This document shows, piece by piece, positions 26,159 to 39,402 of a stretch of DNA of 64,000 nucleotides (positions are counted from its first letter, which is position 1; every line of letters starts with the position of its first letter). Source of the stretch: Streblospio benedicti (Eukaryota > Annelida > Polychaeta > Spionida > Spionidae); the NCBI GenBank assembly GCA_019095985.1, contig CM032666.1:8491543-8555542 (forward strand). Direction: 5' to 3'. Below the pieces are notes generated by a model. That model made no database searches. It worked only from the letters and a program-made list of their open reading frames with translations, and was not told the DNA's origin. A program made the translations under genes and the position numbers.

Positions 26159-29100
26159 TGATTGACCTATGGCAGCTACTTTGCTAGCCGATTCATGCTA
26201 GTCAATCGCACAGAAGCTCGCTAGATAATTACTGCCTGCTTTGCCCAACACTGGATCTATGTTTTCTATATCCAGACTCCCACTAGGCCCGGCTTGCAAG
26301 AGACCACGCCCACCCAGCCCAAGCCCCTCCTCTCTGAGTTGAGCGCAACGGCTGAAAGGCTCCTGGGTGGGCGGAGCGAAAGATACGCCAAAAAAGATGT
26401 GCCGCGCATTGCTGACACGCCTGGGTATTTCTCTGATATGCAAGTATACATCTCAGGTTTGAAAAGCATCACTTTCACAGTTATTACATTTGTCAGAAGT
26501 AAGTTCTTTGACATTTGACAAGAGATGCGTATATTTTAATGTAAGAGCAGATTGCAATATCAACGGCTTGCTAGATTGGTTTCGAAGGTTTTTGTCTGTC
26601 TTTCTGAAAATGATCTCATTGGGTTTGTTTTTTATTGTGCACTCAATAGACCACGTGTTATCATAACTAGGTGTGATGTGATAGGTGTTTAGACGTAAAA
26701 ATAATGAATTTATGCTCAACGTTTTAGAGAAAGCTTACTCAATGGTTTAATCGGAAAACTGTTCATTGCACTGCTTGTAAATTTAGCAAGATATTTCCAC
26801 GTCTTAATTAATACGTTATTGTGAACATTATATACCACCAATCTAAGTTCGTTCAAATTCACACACGCTATAATGATTTTATTAATATAAACATTGCAAT
26901 CATCAACCCCTTTCATCTGTTTCTGCGTGCTCATATATTTATCTTCACATAATATTATAGTTTTGCATGTTTTATAATATCCATTCACATACAATACAAA
27001 TAAAGTTATTAATGCTGTAATGGATGCATGGGTTTAACTATATACCCCACCCAAGTACAGCACATATATTTTAGAAGAAGGATTGCTTCCTCTTAGTTTT
27101 CTTCCTCATTGTAAGCAAAAAACATTAGAATGCCAATGTGGTCGCCTAATGTAGTCCAATATCAAGATATATTAAATGTGACAATGGGCATATATTCAGG
27201 ACGTTTACTATATATACCAGTTATATGAACATTGCCATGCCACTTTCTATGTAATGTATATTTAAAAAACAGATTTAAACGAGACTTAAACTAGCTTTAA
27301 TCGGTAACAGCTGTCCACCCAGAATTTAACCACTAACTTACTTACCAATGAAAAAAAGAGAGAGAAACAAATTTGAAATGGAAATCCATCAAAATGATGA
27401 CACGTCTGCCTCTCCCTTAACCCGTACCAACGATCGAAAAATTGTGTTAAACATTTCTCGCGTTTCGCGGGTCATCATCAAACAAGCACTGTGCCACCTT
27501 AAATGAGAAAAGTCACCACCCGGTAGCGCTCCAATCAAGGCGCGATGAAAGCAACTGAAATCGTGTCCCTCGGATCGACAAGCGCGAGACTGTAATTGAA
27601 CGCCGCACCCCTGCCAACTGGATCCCCGTGTCTGCGAGCCCACATCAAAGCCGCTCGGGGCGGGGGTCATGTTTACACTGGAGCACGGTCGGCCGCAGTG
27701 GCCTGCCTCTCTGGCAGCACAAGCCTGGCCCCGCTACACTCGAGACGCTGATCCCTGGTGGCTCGGGGCGCAGGAAACCGTGTAGCGTATATGTTGTTGT
27801 TTTTCTGTCAAGCGTCTTTGTTTTTAACGTGCATGTGTCACCAGCTGCTTTGTCTGCTGACCCGGAGATGCCGCTAGAGCGAGGGAGAGTAACGGAGGCG
27901 GTGGCGGTTCTCAGGCGCTCACGTGCGCGTATTTCACGGGTTATGAGATGGCAGACACCAGGTGACTGCTTTTTAAACCGCAGCAGTTTTTTCTTCTGTT
28001 ATCTATGGGTATTTTCTCACCGAGTGTTTGTGCTATATATGGAGTGATAAGAACAATTGATAGCAGAGGATTGGTTTAAAAGTGGACACCTGTATACATT
28101 GATTTTGAACGCTCTTTATAAAAATCTATTTCAGTTTTCTTTCCCGTCTTTATTTTCTCTCAATATTTCTCTCCCTTTCTACATTTTTGCGCCATATTAT
28201 AATTGGAAGTATACACTACACTGCATATCAATATTCAATTATCTAAACACTTTAAATTTGCTTTTACATAGTTCAGGATGTCATTAATGATGGGTTTGAA
28301 CGTTAAATCAAACGCACGCGCAGGCAAAACTATGATGTAAGTAAATTATCACACACATTACATGATATTTCAACACCTAAACATGACCCAAAACTATTGG
28401 GCACACACGCCGGTTTCAAATCAGAGATGCTAACACGAGAAACACTTATATTATACACGCTCATCTTATCTACAAGCAAGATAATCTCTACAAAATCATC
28501 ACTCATTATCAAATCAGCTACCATAAGATCACTAGCAGCCACTATCTACCGACATTCCATTCAATTTAAACTTTAACTCTCCCCTTTCACCAACGAGTGA
28601 TCAGATGAGTCCGCGCATGCGCGCTACCATCCCCGGAAGGAATGAAACCCATTCGGAATTCCTGCCCTTACATTTTTGCACGTCCCTTTTGACTAGAAGC
28701 GCTTCTTTTCGGCTTTGATAGCGCACATTGCAGCGATGCCGAGACAGTGTCTTATCTAGCGGGTGCTTCTCATCACCGAGAGGTAATTGCACACTCGTTA
28801 ATTGCGGCATTTTAATTAGTTCTGCTCCATCGAGTTTTGGTTTTTGCGGCCGTCGGGCATGAGGTATCGGTTGTGCGCCCGAGGGAGGGAGTGTTTACAG
28901 CTCTTAGGAGATTGATTCGCTGCCGTATGGTAATTGATTTCGGGGAACACAAACAAGCTATGGGTAAGCAATCAAATGTAAGTTTCGGGAAGAAATTACA
29001 TATGATTAACTATATATTGAGGCCGGCCATTGAGTTGAAACTGCATTCTCTATTATAAGCTGTGGGCTGTTTTTAAATATTTTATCTTCACTCCATGGCC

Positions 29101-32068
29101 ACTGAGATCTTTCTCGTGTTCCATGGAAGTTCAGCTGCAGTTTCGCATATACCACAAAGAAACTGAATTGGTGCAGTAAATTACATACATGCAGTATACA
29201 ATAGCTTATAATTCACACATATTTTTTTCACTGTTTTATTGTATCAAATTTGCACATATAAAAAACAGCCAATGTGAAATTGTTAGTGTCACTTAATAAC
29301 ATAATCAGACATCCATATTCTAGATTGATAACAGCCACATTTCAAAAGTACATCGTGTATGCGCAGTGTACAAAATGTAAATCTTTTTAAATCTCTATTA
29401 TTCTATATGCCTACTAATATACGCGTTCATGTTGTTGGACATAGGCCCATATATGACACTTTATACACATGGTTAATTGAAACTGTACAGAATAAAGATG
29501 GAAGTTTAAAAAATACATTATTATTATTTGTCAGTTTTTCTAGTGTGTATCTTTTTAATGCCACCAAATTGTAATATGAAAAGGTTTTAGCGCACGTGAG
29601 AAAATCTTAGAATCACAAAAAGTGGAATAACAGAAACTTGATTTCAACCCCCCCCCCCCATCTTACCCTCTAATAATAACAATGTTCCACTTTTGTCGAC
29701 CGTGGCAAAATGCATGTACATCATCCCTTGCAAGAGCGATGACTGTGAAAATCAAAGGCAACTGCACCAATGTATTTGATCTTCTGTTGAACTTGGCTTT
29801 GAAAAGATTTTTAATTATAATTCATTCTTTCATTTATCATCTTTGCAAAAGTCCCTTTCAAAAGACATGTTCCATAACTCACACCCATTGATGCAGTTGT
29901 TTTGGTGAAAATGACGATTTGTGATGGGCTGGGAATAAACTAATATATCAACTGCTAACCAAGCTTCATACCGTATCAATCAAGCTATTTCAAGCAAATG
30001 ACGTAGTAATAATAGATAGTTAATAGTAAAAACATAGACTTGCATTTATTGTTATATTTACTATGACATTTTAGGACATGTAGATCGCTGGCAGTGAAAT
30101 TTATGTCCTGCTAACAAGAATATTATGTTCTGGTACCTGAATGGTACCAATAATATCAAGAGTATTTGGTTAATCTGAATAGGGTCTAAGTAAATCCTAT
30201 GCCCACAATGTTTTATGGTAATGTTTTTTTTTCACACATAACATGTTTAGTTTAGTTCAGTTTAGTTCAGTTTAGTTCAGTTTAGTTCAGTTTAGTTTAG
30301 TTTAGTTTAGATATGTAACCGGTTACAATCCATATAAATTTAATTTATTTATATAGTATATACATAGTACCATAGACCATTTATGAATCAACTACATCTC
30401 ATGCAGGACTGTTTACAGTCAGGAATTACCTTGAGGGTGGCCCGGGAAAGGGGTGGGGGTGCGGTGGGTGGAGAGATGAGGAAGGGACGCAAAAGTGAGG
30501 CGAGGGGTCTGAGGCCGCTTTAGAGTGTTAACAAGAAGAGAGAATCTTCGGATGCTTGAGCAGCATTCTTCACTAGAAAATGAATTCGTGCGATTTTTAT
30601 TTCGTGGGGGCATTATGGTCCACCAACATCAGGTCTGTCAGTGTAATACTTGTCTGATACACGATGTCCACGGATATAGTGATTGGTGTACACCGTTCTT
30701 TTTAAAGAAGGCGAAGAGAATTTAAAAGCATAATATTCAAGTTATTTGGTTCAATGAATCATTGGTATGGCAATTATGAGACCATATTTAATCCCTTCAT
30801 ATGTACAGAAAATCAGTGGTGTGTTTCAATAATCAGTTATGGACTTGTATTTACTGAGTAAACACATTATGGCGATCTTTAGAAAAATGTATTTACATTC
30901 CTTGAAACCACAAGAGTTTCAGCAAATAAATTATGTATAATTGATTTGAATGTGAGCACATGACTGGCAATTGTAGTCTACAGTACGATGTAATTATGCA
31001 CATACTCAAACTATTAAATTAGAATATTTATGTAGCTCAATTTTCCTTATTCTTGTTTGAGTGTCTTGTACTAATGGGATTCATCAGTTTCGTTTACATA
31101 CAGGGTTTTAAACCTAGCTGAGTAGGATAAAGTACCCTGTATTTCGTGAAATGTGAATTTAATTAATAATATTATTTGATATACTACTTCTTAGCTTCTT
31201 CGTGTTCAAAAAAACAAGGTTGCTAACGATATGAAAACCATAACACTGTACGTTTCAACATTTTATAGAAAATTGCACACATCTTAATTATATACAAACA
31301 AATACTGTTAGATTTAGATACACACATATAATATGTACTTCTGGAAAAAAGCACATATCACGCCACGACCTTAATTACTAATAATACCCTAGTCTACTCC
31401 TCTAATCATTACATTGTTATCCACATTCACGCAGAGTTGTTTAATAAACTTATCAATATCAATTCATGGAGCAGATACATGTAGATTCCCCCTACATCTA
31501 CAATCAAATACCCACACACTTCCAGGAAAATCATCAGTACATGGGAAAAAAATCACCTTTCAGAAAAAAATAGCACTACGGGAAAATAAAAGCACGGTAA
31601 AACACAAGATTGACACTTTCAAGAAATCAATAACATAAAATGAGACATTCATCGTTATTTTCTCCATAACAAAACCCATATTATCATATGCCCCGAACGT
31701 TATTGGATGACTAGTTGTTCTATTATTTCACATATGAAACTTGCATACAGGGAGAAATTTGATAATGTTTTACATTTTACATTACATCCATCTTCACCTA
31801 TTCGGGGTTCTGACTGGAACCATCATCAGAGAGTAACGAGTGATATGTGCTACCTTGTTTGTTGCAAGATGGATTACATCCAAAATTACACAATTATATC
31901 ATACACCTTTAATGGAGACTGAAAATGGGCTCAATCAACACAATTTGATTTTTGGATCTAGGCATCCGGACATCGTTCAGAATCATGCACATTCATTTAT
32001 CAAACTTATACCTTCTACTAATTTATCACCTTATGGGGCAGTACTGCAGTGACACATAAATGCATGCT
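26159..32068. other. No gene recognised (upstream of MyoD)
   Basis: Short open frames only. A GC-rich patch at 27400-28000 supports frames of 93 codons (minus) and 139 codons (plus) that overlap each other and have no recognised domain; both are probably chance. A GC-richer patch at 28600-28950 is also noncoding as far as can be read. A decamer repeat at 30244-30311 is listed separately, and a C run lies at about 29648-29660. Confidence 0.5.
30244..30311. repeat. Tandem TTTAGTTCAG / TTTAG repeat
   Basis: About five copies of TTTAGTTCAG pass into TTTAG pentamers. It is a simple minisatellite with no coding content. Confidence 0.85.
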
Positions 32069-33295
32069 TTAATACATGGTTGGAGTGTTGCTAATACTAT
32101 AGTTGGTGGACATTCGCGACATGGTTGGAGTCTTTTCGTCATTTTCTTGCTCAGAAAATATTTGATCAGGCAACCGGTCGGGCAACTTGTAAGCCCCACT
32201 AGAACCAGCGAAAAATGCCGGCTCCACATTCTGTCTCACCTTTGGAAGCAGAGGAGGCTCATAGTTCATCGTAAAAGATGGCGCTTGCTGGGTGCTCACT
32301 TTCTTAGGACTTACAAATGCAGGACACATGGTCTCTGAGAACGTTTTGCGCTCATCATTTCGGTGGCGACCGATCGCAAAATTGGGCGGAGATTTTCCAG
32401 CAATGAGCTTTTTATTGAGATCCTTGATGCTGGTGAAAAACGTCTCTGACGTTTTGGGAACCAGCGCCTTAGACGTCGGCTGCTGTTGTTGCAGCTGCAT
32501 TTCATTGACGTAATACTCAGGCGGATCTCCCGTCATCCTGCGCGCCAATTTATCCCGGAAGCCCTCTTTGCGCACCTCGCCACGTGACACTTTTGCTTGC
32601 ACCACGTACTCGGGAACCCCGGGCATCATGCGCGACACCAACACGGCAGTGGTGTAGTTGTCTTGTGCTTGCGGTCGACGGTGTCTGCTCGTGGTGTACA
32701 CGCCAGTCAGCGCAACGCTCAACCTCTCACCGTCCTCTTTTCTGTCCACTACGTCGCATTCGTGACACGATTTTGGTCCCAGAACCTCACAACACTGCCT
32801 GGAGAGCGAACTGGCCAGCCCGTCCATTTCTCTGTCCACCGCGCTTTTGATTCGCGTGCAGAACGTACTGCTACTGCTCGTCTTCGTAGACTTGGTGCTT
32901 AAGCTCGTCAAGCACCTGCTCTCATCTTCTTCCGCTCCAAACTCAGAATCTGCCATGATGTCTGCACGTTGCAACGGATAATCGGGAAGCGTGACCGCAC
33001 GACTCACAGTTGATCTAGACCTGCTAGAATACGTTGAGTGTGGTCTAGAACCCGAGGGCAGTGAAATGATATCCGGTCTCTGCCTGTCAGTGTCTCCGTA
33101 TAGAGTATGTAGTTGAGCGTATTCGATACATCGCTTTCGACTTTCACTGCTCTCTGGTCTGGGTTTGTGCAGAGTCTGGTAGATGTCCTTTAGACTGACG
33201 CCCGTCCGGTAGTCTTTGGTCTTGCGCTGCTTCTTGACTGGGCAGTGCATGGTGATGATGACGGTTTTGGTCGCCGGGGGGCGCACACCCAACAT
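32069..33295 (-). CDS. Unrecognised, mostly disordered protein (large 3' exon)
   Basis: One open frame of 408 codons starts at the ATG at 33295. A strong splice acceptor (TTTTTCCCCTTCAG) ends just before position 33299, so the frame does not truly continue to the in-frame ATG at 33349, which lies in the presumed intron. The true start may be here or in an unseen upstream exon. The N-terminal part is basic (KKQRKTKDYRTGVSLKDIYQ). The middle is Ser/Thr/Arg-rich. A Cys cluster (QCCEVLGPKSCHEC) lies at about residues 168-181, and a Gln stretch follows the segment YYVNEMQLQQQQ. No membrane segment, signal peptide or known domain was recognised. Its length, codon regularity and splice acceptor argue for a real gene. 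The function is unknown. Confidence 0.7.
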   Translation of the reverse strand: MLGVRPPATKTVIITMHCPVKKQRKTKDYRTGVSLKDIYQTLHKPRPESSESRKRCIEYAQLHTLYGDTDRQRPDIISLPSGSRPHSTYSSRSRSTVSRAVTLPDYPLQRADIMADSEFGAEEDESRCLTSLSTKSTKTSSSSTFCTRIKSAVDREMDGLASSLSRQCCEVLGPKSCHECDVVDRKEDGERLSVALTGVYTTSRHRRPQAQDNYTTAVLVSRMMPGVPEYVVQAKVSRGEVRKEGFRDKLARRMTGDPPEYYVNEMQLQQQQPTSKALVPKTSETFFTSIKDLNKKLIAGKSPPNFAIGRHRNDERKTFSETMCPAFVSPKKVSTQQAPSFTMNYEPPLLPKVRQNVEPAFFAGSSGAYKLPDRLPDQIFSEQENDEKTPTMSRMSTNYSISNTPTMY

Positions 33296-33299
33296 GATC

Positions 33300-36200
33300 T
33301 GAAGGGGAAAAACAGCCATAAAGTTACCATTATCTAACAGTGGGCACAAGGCAAGAATTAAAGAATGTTAGATGACACTCACACCTACTGGTCTGAATAA
33401 ATATGACTCACTACAAGATACTGGCTTATCGAGTGTTAGTGTTTCGTTCAGACAGACTGGACTTACGTATTTGTTACTGGGAGTTTAAACGTTTTTAGAT
33501 TATAGGAAATCGGCGACAGAGTGCCAGTACCTGATATTCCACAGATGGAGCGACTAAGCTACTTTGTACGTATTAGGCTTATTATATACCCACTTTCTAG
33601 ATAGGCTCCAAAATATTTAGTTGCATAAGAGGTCGAACGTTATCAATGAGAGGATTGTTATCTTAGAAGGATTTGTCAAACTATGATCTTGGAGAAATCA
33701 AATAAATTTCTTTCAATCAATCCAGCTAGACACTTTGTATCTACATCAGATGACAGATAAAGTGAAAAGGACTTGATTCCAATAATGAGTTACACAATTA
33801 TCAAAAGTATATGCATACAAACTGATCTGAGCATAGGGAGAAAACTAAAATAATTATTTCTTATTCAAAGCAAAGTATGTTTTAATGACAATCACATTTG
33901 ATATATCTTTCTTATCATTATTGTCCTGCTTCAAGTTGACTACCATAAAATAGTTTTCCTTTTAGATGTTTTATCAATGCAAAATTTGGTTATGAAGTAC
34001 AGGCTCAGTGAATTCAATATCTAATACTATCAATATGGCTATAATATACTGTATAATCAAGTAGAATGATTGAAACAATTCTGGATGCTGTGCATGCCAT
34101 CTTATACATGTAGTATCTTTTCATATTCTTTTTATTAATTTCATGACGCCAATTAATAACTGCATTTTATTCTACAAGCGTCTACATATTGCGAATTGTG
34201 AATGACTGAATATCACAACCTTGAAATTTAGCAAACAGGTTTGGCCTATTTACACAGTTCATGAAACTCTTCCTCTTACCAAAAATTCATTTCCACACTA
34301 GTCCACTTCAAAATGACAATAGGTTTAAAAGGACAACACTCCTCAACTTTTTAATGGTGAATTTCCAATTACGTCCGAAACAGTCCATAATCCGTCAATT
34401 TAAAATGGATGACAATAATTCCATATTGCAGCTGGGTATCTAGTGCGTCTGTGAATCGTTGCCCCCCAACTTTACCCAAGTTCTTATGTTATTTGCTAGG
34501 TCTGGCCAAATCCATTTTACAGTAGCCTGTTTACACAACCACATCCGTATGCATAATAACATGATCACAGTTTGTGTACAAATATTGCCCATGGCAAAGT
34601 CTTACAAAGAACAATTTTATCAGAAGTTATCAGTGAATAATGAGGATATTATATATCAATTGGTCAACAAGTCGAATACAAACATACTAATGTCATTTCT
34701 AATGGAGTGGCCATTTTGAAACCCTTGAATCGATGATGCTTCTAGAAATGATAAAAAATGTCAATTAGCAACAATTGATGTTTCTATGTTGGTTGGGAAA
34801 CTGGTTCAATGAAACGTCATTTGTAGATGTTAAGCTCTCCTTCCATTCAATTGCACGTTTGTTATATTAAGGGTGGATCTCCCCATGTGCAATGTACGCA
34901 ATAAAATACCCCACAACAAGCTTATAATATCGATAGTGCCTCGTTGGGCCAACCCGATCTTACTGAGTTGTCACGTTCTGGAACTTTCAAATTTTAGCGT
35001 AGAAGTTACATCAAATTCACACATCTACTTTTTACACAAGCTATTTTGCATTCAGTATTTCACCAATTGTCAGTTACCCATTGTTAATTGAAAAGACACC
35101 CTAGTTTTAACCGGGGTGGGTGGTGGTAAACATGCATTGAACCACATTCAGAACCAAGCTAATGGGCTTTTTAAAGACATAAACCCATCCCAATTTACGC
35201 ATACATAATAATCATGATCATTTGAAATATCTAAACCTCCTGGATCGTTCCCGTTATCAGTATTGCTCCTACTTCAGAGGCAGATCAGACAATGTCGTCG
35301 TCAAGAAACACACAAAGCACTTTGTTAAATCCGTGATATTTTATCTCCTGTCCCTTTGTTTCATACCTGCAAATCATCTTGGATGCCTTTATCCTGTTAT
35401 CACTCTCGCTAGTAAAACAAAACGGTGTGTATAATCTCCACAAACGGCAAAGATATAGCACGAAACCTTTTTGTGGACTGTCACCTGAAAACTACTTAAT
35501 ATCTTGGGAGTGTTGTCTACTGCAAGCAACTATGACTGTATACATGTATATTGATTGTTGGCGCTTTCACTGACACCGAATGCACCAGCAATCGAGAGCA
35601 TGATAGCCCAAATGAGGATCAGAAAGGACTCTTGCAATTTATATGATCCTCGATTATTTACAGGCATTGTTGGTACTATTGATGGTGCATGGAATATGGG
35701 CGAAATTGACATGCTTTTATGACACGAATGAGGAGAATATTGACTGTGTATTTGTGGGTGCGTGTCACGGTGTAGGTGACTAGGTGTATTTGTTGGGTTT
35801 CAAGGGTAATATACTGACATAGACTTCAAGTTAGTTGGTGACATCATCCATTTTGCTGTAATTTAGCCCCCACCGCCCCCCACCCAGAGGAAGAAAAATA
35901 CACACATAAATATGAAATAATAAAGAGAAACACATAAAAAAAGAAAGAAAAATTATATTTATGAAATGTACAATGCCGTTAGATAGATTATATGGAACCA
36001 TCAAGGAACGTATGGATAAATATTTACATAGAAGCACTATATAAAGAATCAATTAGTTCATAACTCTCAACAAACATTTGCCTTCACGCAAGCAAGACAG
36101 GAAAATAGAGTAAGCCTAAAAGGGATGATGTCTGGGTGCAAATCAAGTTTGAATAATAAGCCTGACCTAAATAGGTGAGGATGATATAGCCTAAAGAAGA

Positions 36201-36971
36201 AGTCCTCGAATATCATATACATCGGTGTAATAGACACGATAGACAAAATAACAAGTTTCATACATTTTTTTTATATAACTGTTGAATATGCGTGAAGAAC
36301 GCACACGAAAAATGACACTCATGGAGGAGCGCATTGTGATAAACAATTGTGCTCAAACAATTCACTTCGCCACCTGGATTCATAATAGAATATGAGGAAG
36401 TTTCCTACGCATGCACTCACATTGTCTAGGGCATCGTCATATCTCACGACTATATACGCAGTATATATGTTGGTATGAACAAGGACTTTAAGGCAGTGTG
36501 AGTGATCAAGCCGTGAAAACCGACGATGTGTCTAGGGAAGTTCGATGTACAGTGGGCCATGGCATTGTGAAGAACTCCCATTTAAGGATACCTGCCTATT
36601 GTGGACACTTGCGACATGTTCCAGTGTACACTCCTGTTTATGGTGTATGGTGCACACTGGAATTGTGTGCCATTTCGTACTTGGAAACGGTACCCATGAT
36701 ATACTACTGGGATGTCTAAAAGGGTAGCCCATATAAATGACACACCCGTACTACTCGACATATAGGAAGACCCCCCACCCCCCACCCCCTATCCCCCGAG
36801 ACAAGAAACTTTGCAGAGACAAGATGGAGAATCAGTAGGACGCTATAATTACTATTAGGCTATATACAATAGGTAGACATGTAACTATATTTGTTAATTA
36901 TGATATTCAATTCCAGATTCTCATAATGGTTTTAATCTACTTTTGACACTAGGGTCCTCACACCGTGGTTG
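33300..36971. other. No gene recognised
   Basis: AT-rich sequence. Any upstream exon of the gene at 32069-33295 should lie here on the minus strand, but none could be picked out. Open frames are all under 90 codons and unconvincing. Confidence 0.5.
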
Positions 36972-37518
36972 GTTCACGGAATGAAAGAAGCATGAAATTT
37001 GGCAGGTTGCAAGAACATCCCATATGAAGTATTTCAAGCTATAGGGCCATCGCAGATTTGACCCCTGACCTGAATTACGGCCATTTTCCAAAATGGCCGA
37101 CAAAAAAAATATATGATCATCAATATCTCATCATCAAGTCAACTCAAACTTATCATATTGGTGTTAAAACATATATTTTCAATAGTAGACAATATATACT
37201 TTCAAACATATATCCTTTATTTGACCTCTGACCCCAATTACGGCCATTTTCAAAAATGGCCGACAAAAAATATATGAATATCCATATCTCATCATCTAGT
37301 CAATTCTTAGGTGTGACTTTAGTGGTCAAACCTGCAGGTTTAAGTTTAAGTGTTCTAATATAACTAAATCAATGACCTCTGACCTGTTTGGCAGCCATCT
37401 TTCAATATGGCGGCCACAATATAGTGGATGAAAGTATATGTGTTAATAGCTCTTTTCCTAGTTGATATAGAATCGTGATCTTGGTATCTAAGAATACATT
37501 TGTAAGCCAAAGTGTAAC
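36972..37518 (+). repeat. Left terminal inverted repeat
   Basis: This is the left arm of the transposon. Two similar subunits, each with the GGCCATTTT...AAAATGGCC palindrome, then a run of AAAAAATATATGA and ATCTCATCATC, start near 37075 and 37235. A third partial unit near 37380-37410 has GCCATCTTTCAATATGGCGG. The first ORF begins within this arm. Confidence 0.9.
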
Positions 37519-38488
37519 TTTGCACATAGAGATGAATGCTTTTAAGATATTAGGAAACTTGTTTGATAGCAGCGGTTGGACTGGTGCACTCACTCAAGGT
37601 AACATTGCCTCCTCAGGCACAGCTGACTCCTACCTAAAGGTGTCGCACGTAGCACGCACGCGACATGCTCATCAGGTTACAGCATCGAGCCTGCACATTT
37701 TCCTGCACAAAGCCTACACTGATTATGTCAGCAATCAAGATAGTGAAGAAAATGTGAAGACAATAGAAGTCTGGAGTGATGAGAAGTCCGCAATCAGTCC
37801 ACAGTTTCAGTTTTGGTTCACCATTTTTGAACTCAATGTATTGCTGTTTGTCAGATCGCTGAGACAGGCTGATTTCAAACTTTATGTAGATTCACTATCA
37901 AAGATTGTGCCTTGTTTTTTTTCTCTTGACCACACCAACTATGCTCGGTGGATTTCAGTGCATTTACGTTACATGACAACTCTTGGAAGAAAACATCCTG
38001 CTATATACAAGGAGTTCCTGGATGGAAACTTCACTGTGAAGAAAACCAAGCGAGCATTTTCTTATATAGCTACAGACCAAGCCCATGAACAAAACAATGC
38101 CTGTGTGAAGGGAGATGGAGGTGCTGTAGGCTTAACGCAGAACCCCACAGCCTTACAAAGATGGATGGTGTCAGGTCCAGAGATGGCTCGTCTAATTGAG
38201 GAGTTTCAAACATCAATAGAAAAGGATGAATTAGAGTCAGATCGTCGTCATCATGAACAAACAGGAAGTACACAGAAAACATTTTTCAACCAAGTTAATG
38301 CCCTCAGTAGTGTAATTGAAGAGATGGGAAACCCATTCACTGAAGAGAGTGGTGATTTGCTCGTCTTGGACACAAGGGAGCTCTCTGATCCAGCAGTGCA
38401 CAGCACAATGCGCACACTGGAGAAAAAAGGACAAGAGCAGTATGATACATTTGTTAAAGAACGTCTGGTGACATATGAAAAAACATGA
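37475..38488 (+). pseudogene. Transposon protein, first part (337 codons)
   Basis: This frame begins inside the left inverted repeat, so its first residues are encoded by repeat DNA. Conserved motifs are SSGWTGAL, the ARTRHAHQVTA block, SLDHTNYARWISVHLR at about residues 150-165, SYIATDQAHEQNNACVKGDG at about 196-215, then QRWMVSGPEMARL. Relatives that I recall have a longer N-terminal part, which is absent here, so the gene is probably 5'-truncated. It ends in one frame while the next frame starts with a 14-base overlap, suggesting a single coding region that has lost frame. The function is not established; it is presumably needed for transposition. Confidence 0.7.
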
Positions 38489-39338
38489 TAATGATTCAAT
38501 TAAAACAAATTACCTCTTCAGTCGTCCACTAGTACGGGAACAGTCAAGAGAAAAGCAACTGCTATCGTCTGTGAAGAGTGACTGTTCGCTCTTCTCCAGT
38601 TTGTACATATCCTGCCAAACATGTGATGGCAACCTTGATGAGTTTTTTGCCCATGAGAAACAGGCATGCCCTCCATCACTTTCTCATATGGGCAAGCTGA
38701 GGTTAGGAACCAAGTCTGACATAGTAAGCTGCCTAGAAGAATTGGTTCCCACCCCGACCGGGGAATCCAGGACAAATAAATCACTATATGATAACACCCA
38801 TGCTGTGAATGTTGTCATCCTGGATGGAGCAGCATTAGTGAATATGCTGAAGCCTGGCACTGTGCGTACCTTTTCAGAATATGCCTCCCAGATATTCCTA
38901 CCATATATCACTACACAGCTACAACGCGTGCAGAGAGTAGATGTGGTGTGGGATGAATATGTAGATGGCAGTCTGAAAGAATACACACATAGTACAAGAG
39001 GTAAAGGAAGTCATAGGCGGGTGGGGCCTTCGAATACACTCCCTAAGAACTGGCAAGATTTTTTGAGGAATGATACCAACAGGGCAGAACTCTGCACGTT
39101 TTTGTGCTTGCAAATAGCAAATCTAGTAACCCCGTTTCAGGTGATCACCACACACCACCGTGATGTACTCTGCACACAGCCATTGGATACCACCGAACTT
39201 GCTCCTTGTACTCAGGAGGAAGCAGATACCCCCATTTTCTTGCATGTACACGATGCTACAAATCAAGGTTGTCGTAAAGCAATGATCCGTACAGTTGACT
39301 CTGACGTAGTAGTGTGTTGCAGCTGTTCCACAGCTTAA
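38475..39338 (+). pseudogene. Transposon protein, middle part with PIN/FEN-like motifs (287 codons)
   Basis: It continues the same conserved protein in a different frame: SDCSLFSSLYISCQTCDGNL, then LRLGTKSDIVSCLEEL, then VVILDGAALVNML, RVDVVWDEYVDGSLKE, KNWQDFL, QEEADTPIFLHV and IRTVDSDVVVCC. The order D, D/E-containing strand, E-E-A-D and D-S-D resembles the acidic metal-binding positions of the PIN/FEN (XPG) nuclease fold. That likeness is my inference from motif order. The frame ends where the sequence shifts into the third frame. Confidence 0.65.
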
Positions 39339-39402
39339 CATTGATGAGCTTTGGATTGCATTTGGTACAGGCACGAGTTTTCGATACCTCCCTGCACATC
39401 AT

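Noticed and set aside
27389-28047. Overlapping frames of 93 and 139 codons in a GC-rich patch
   Set aside because: GC-rich DNA lacks stops by chance, the two frames lie on opposite strands over partly the same bases, and neither resembles a protein.
33296-33349. Extension of the unrecognised protein to an ATG at 33349
   Set aside because: A strong splice acceptor lies between this ATG and the conserved-looking frame, so these codons are probably intronic.
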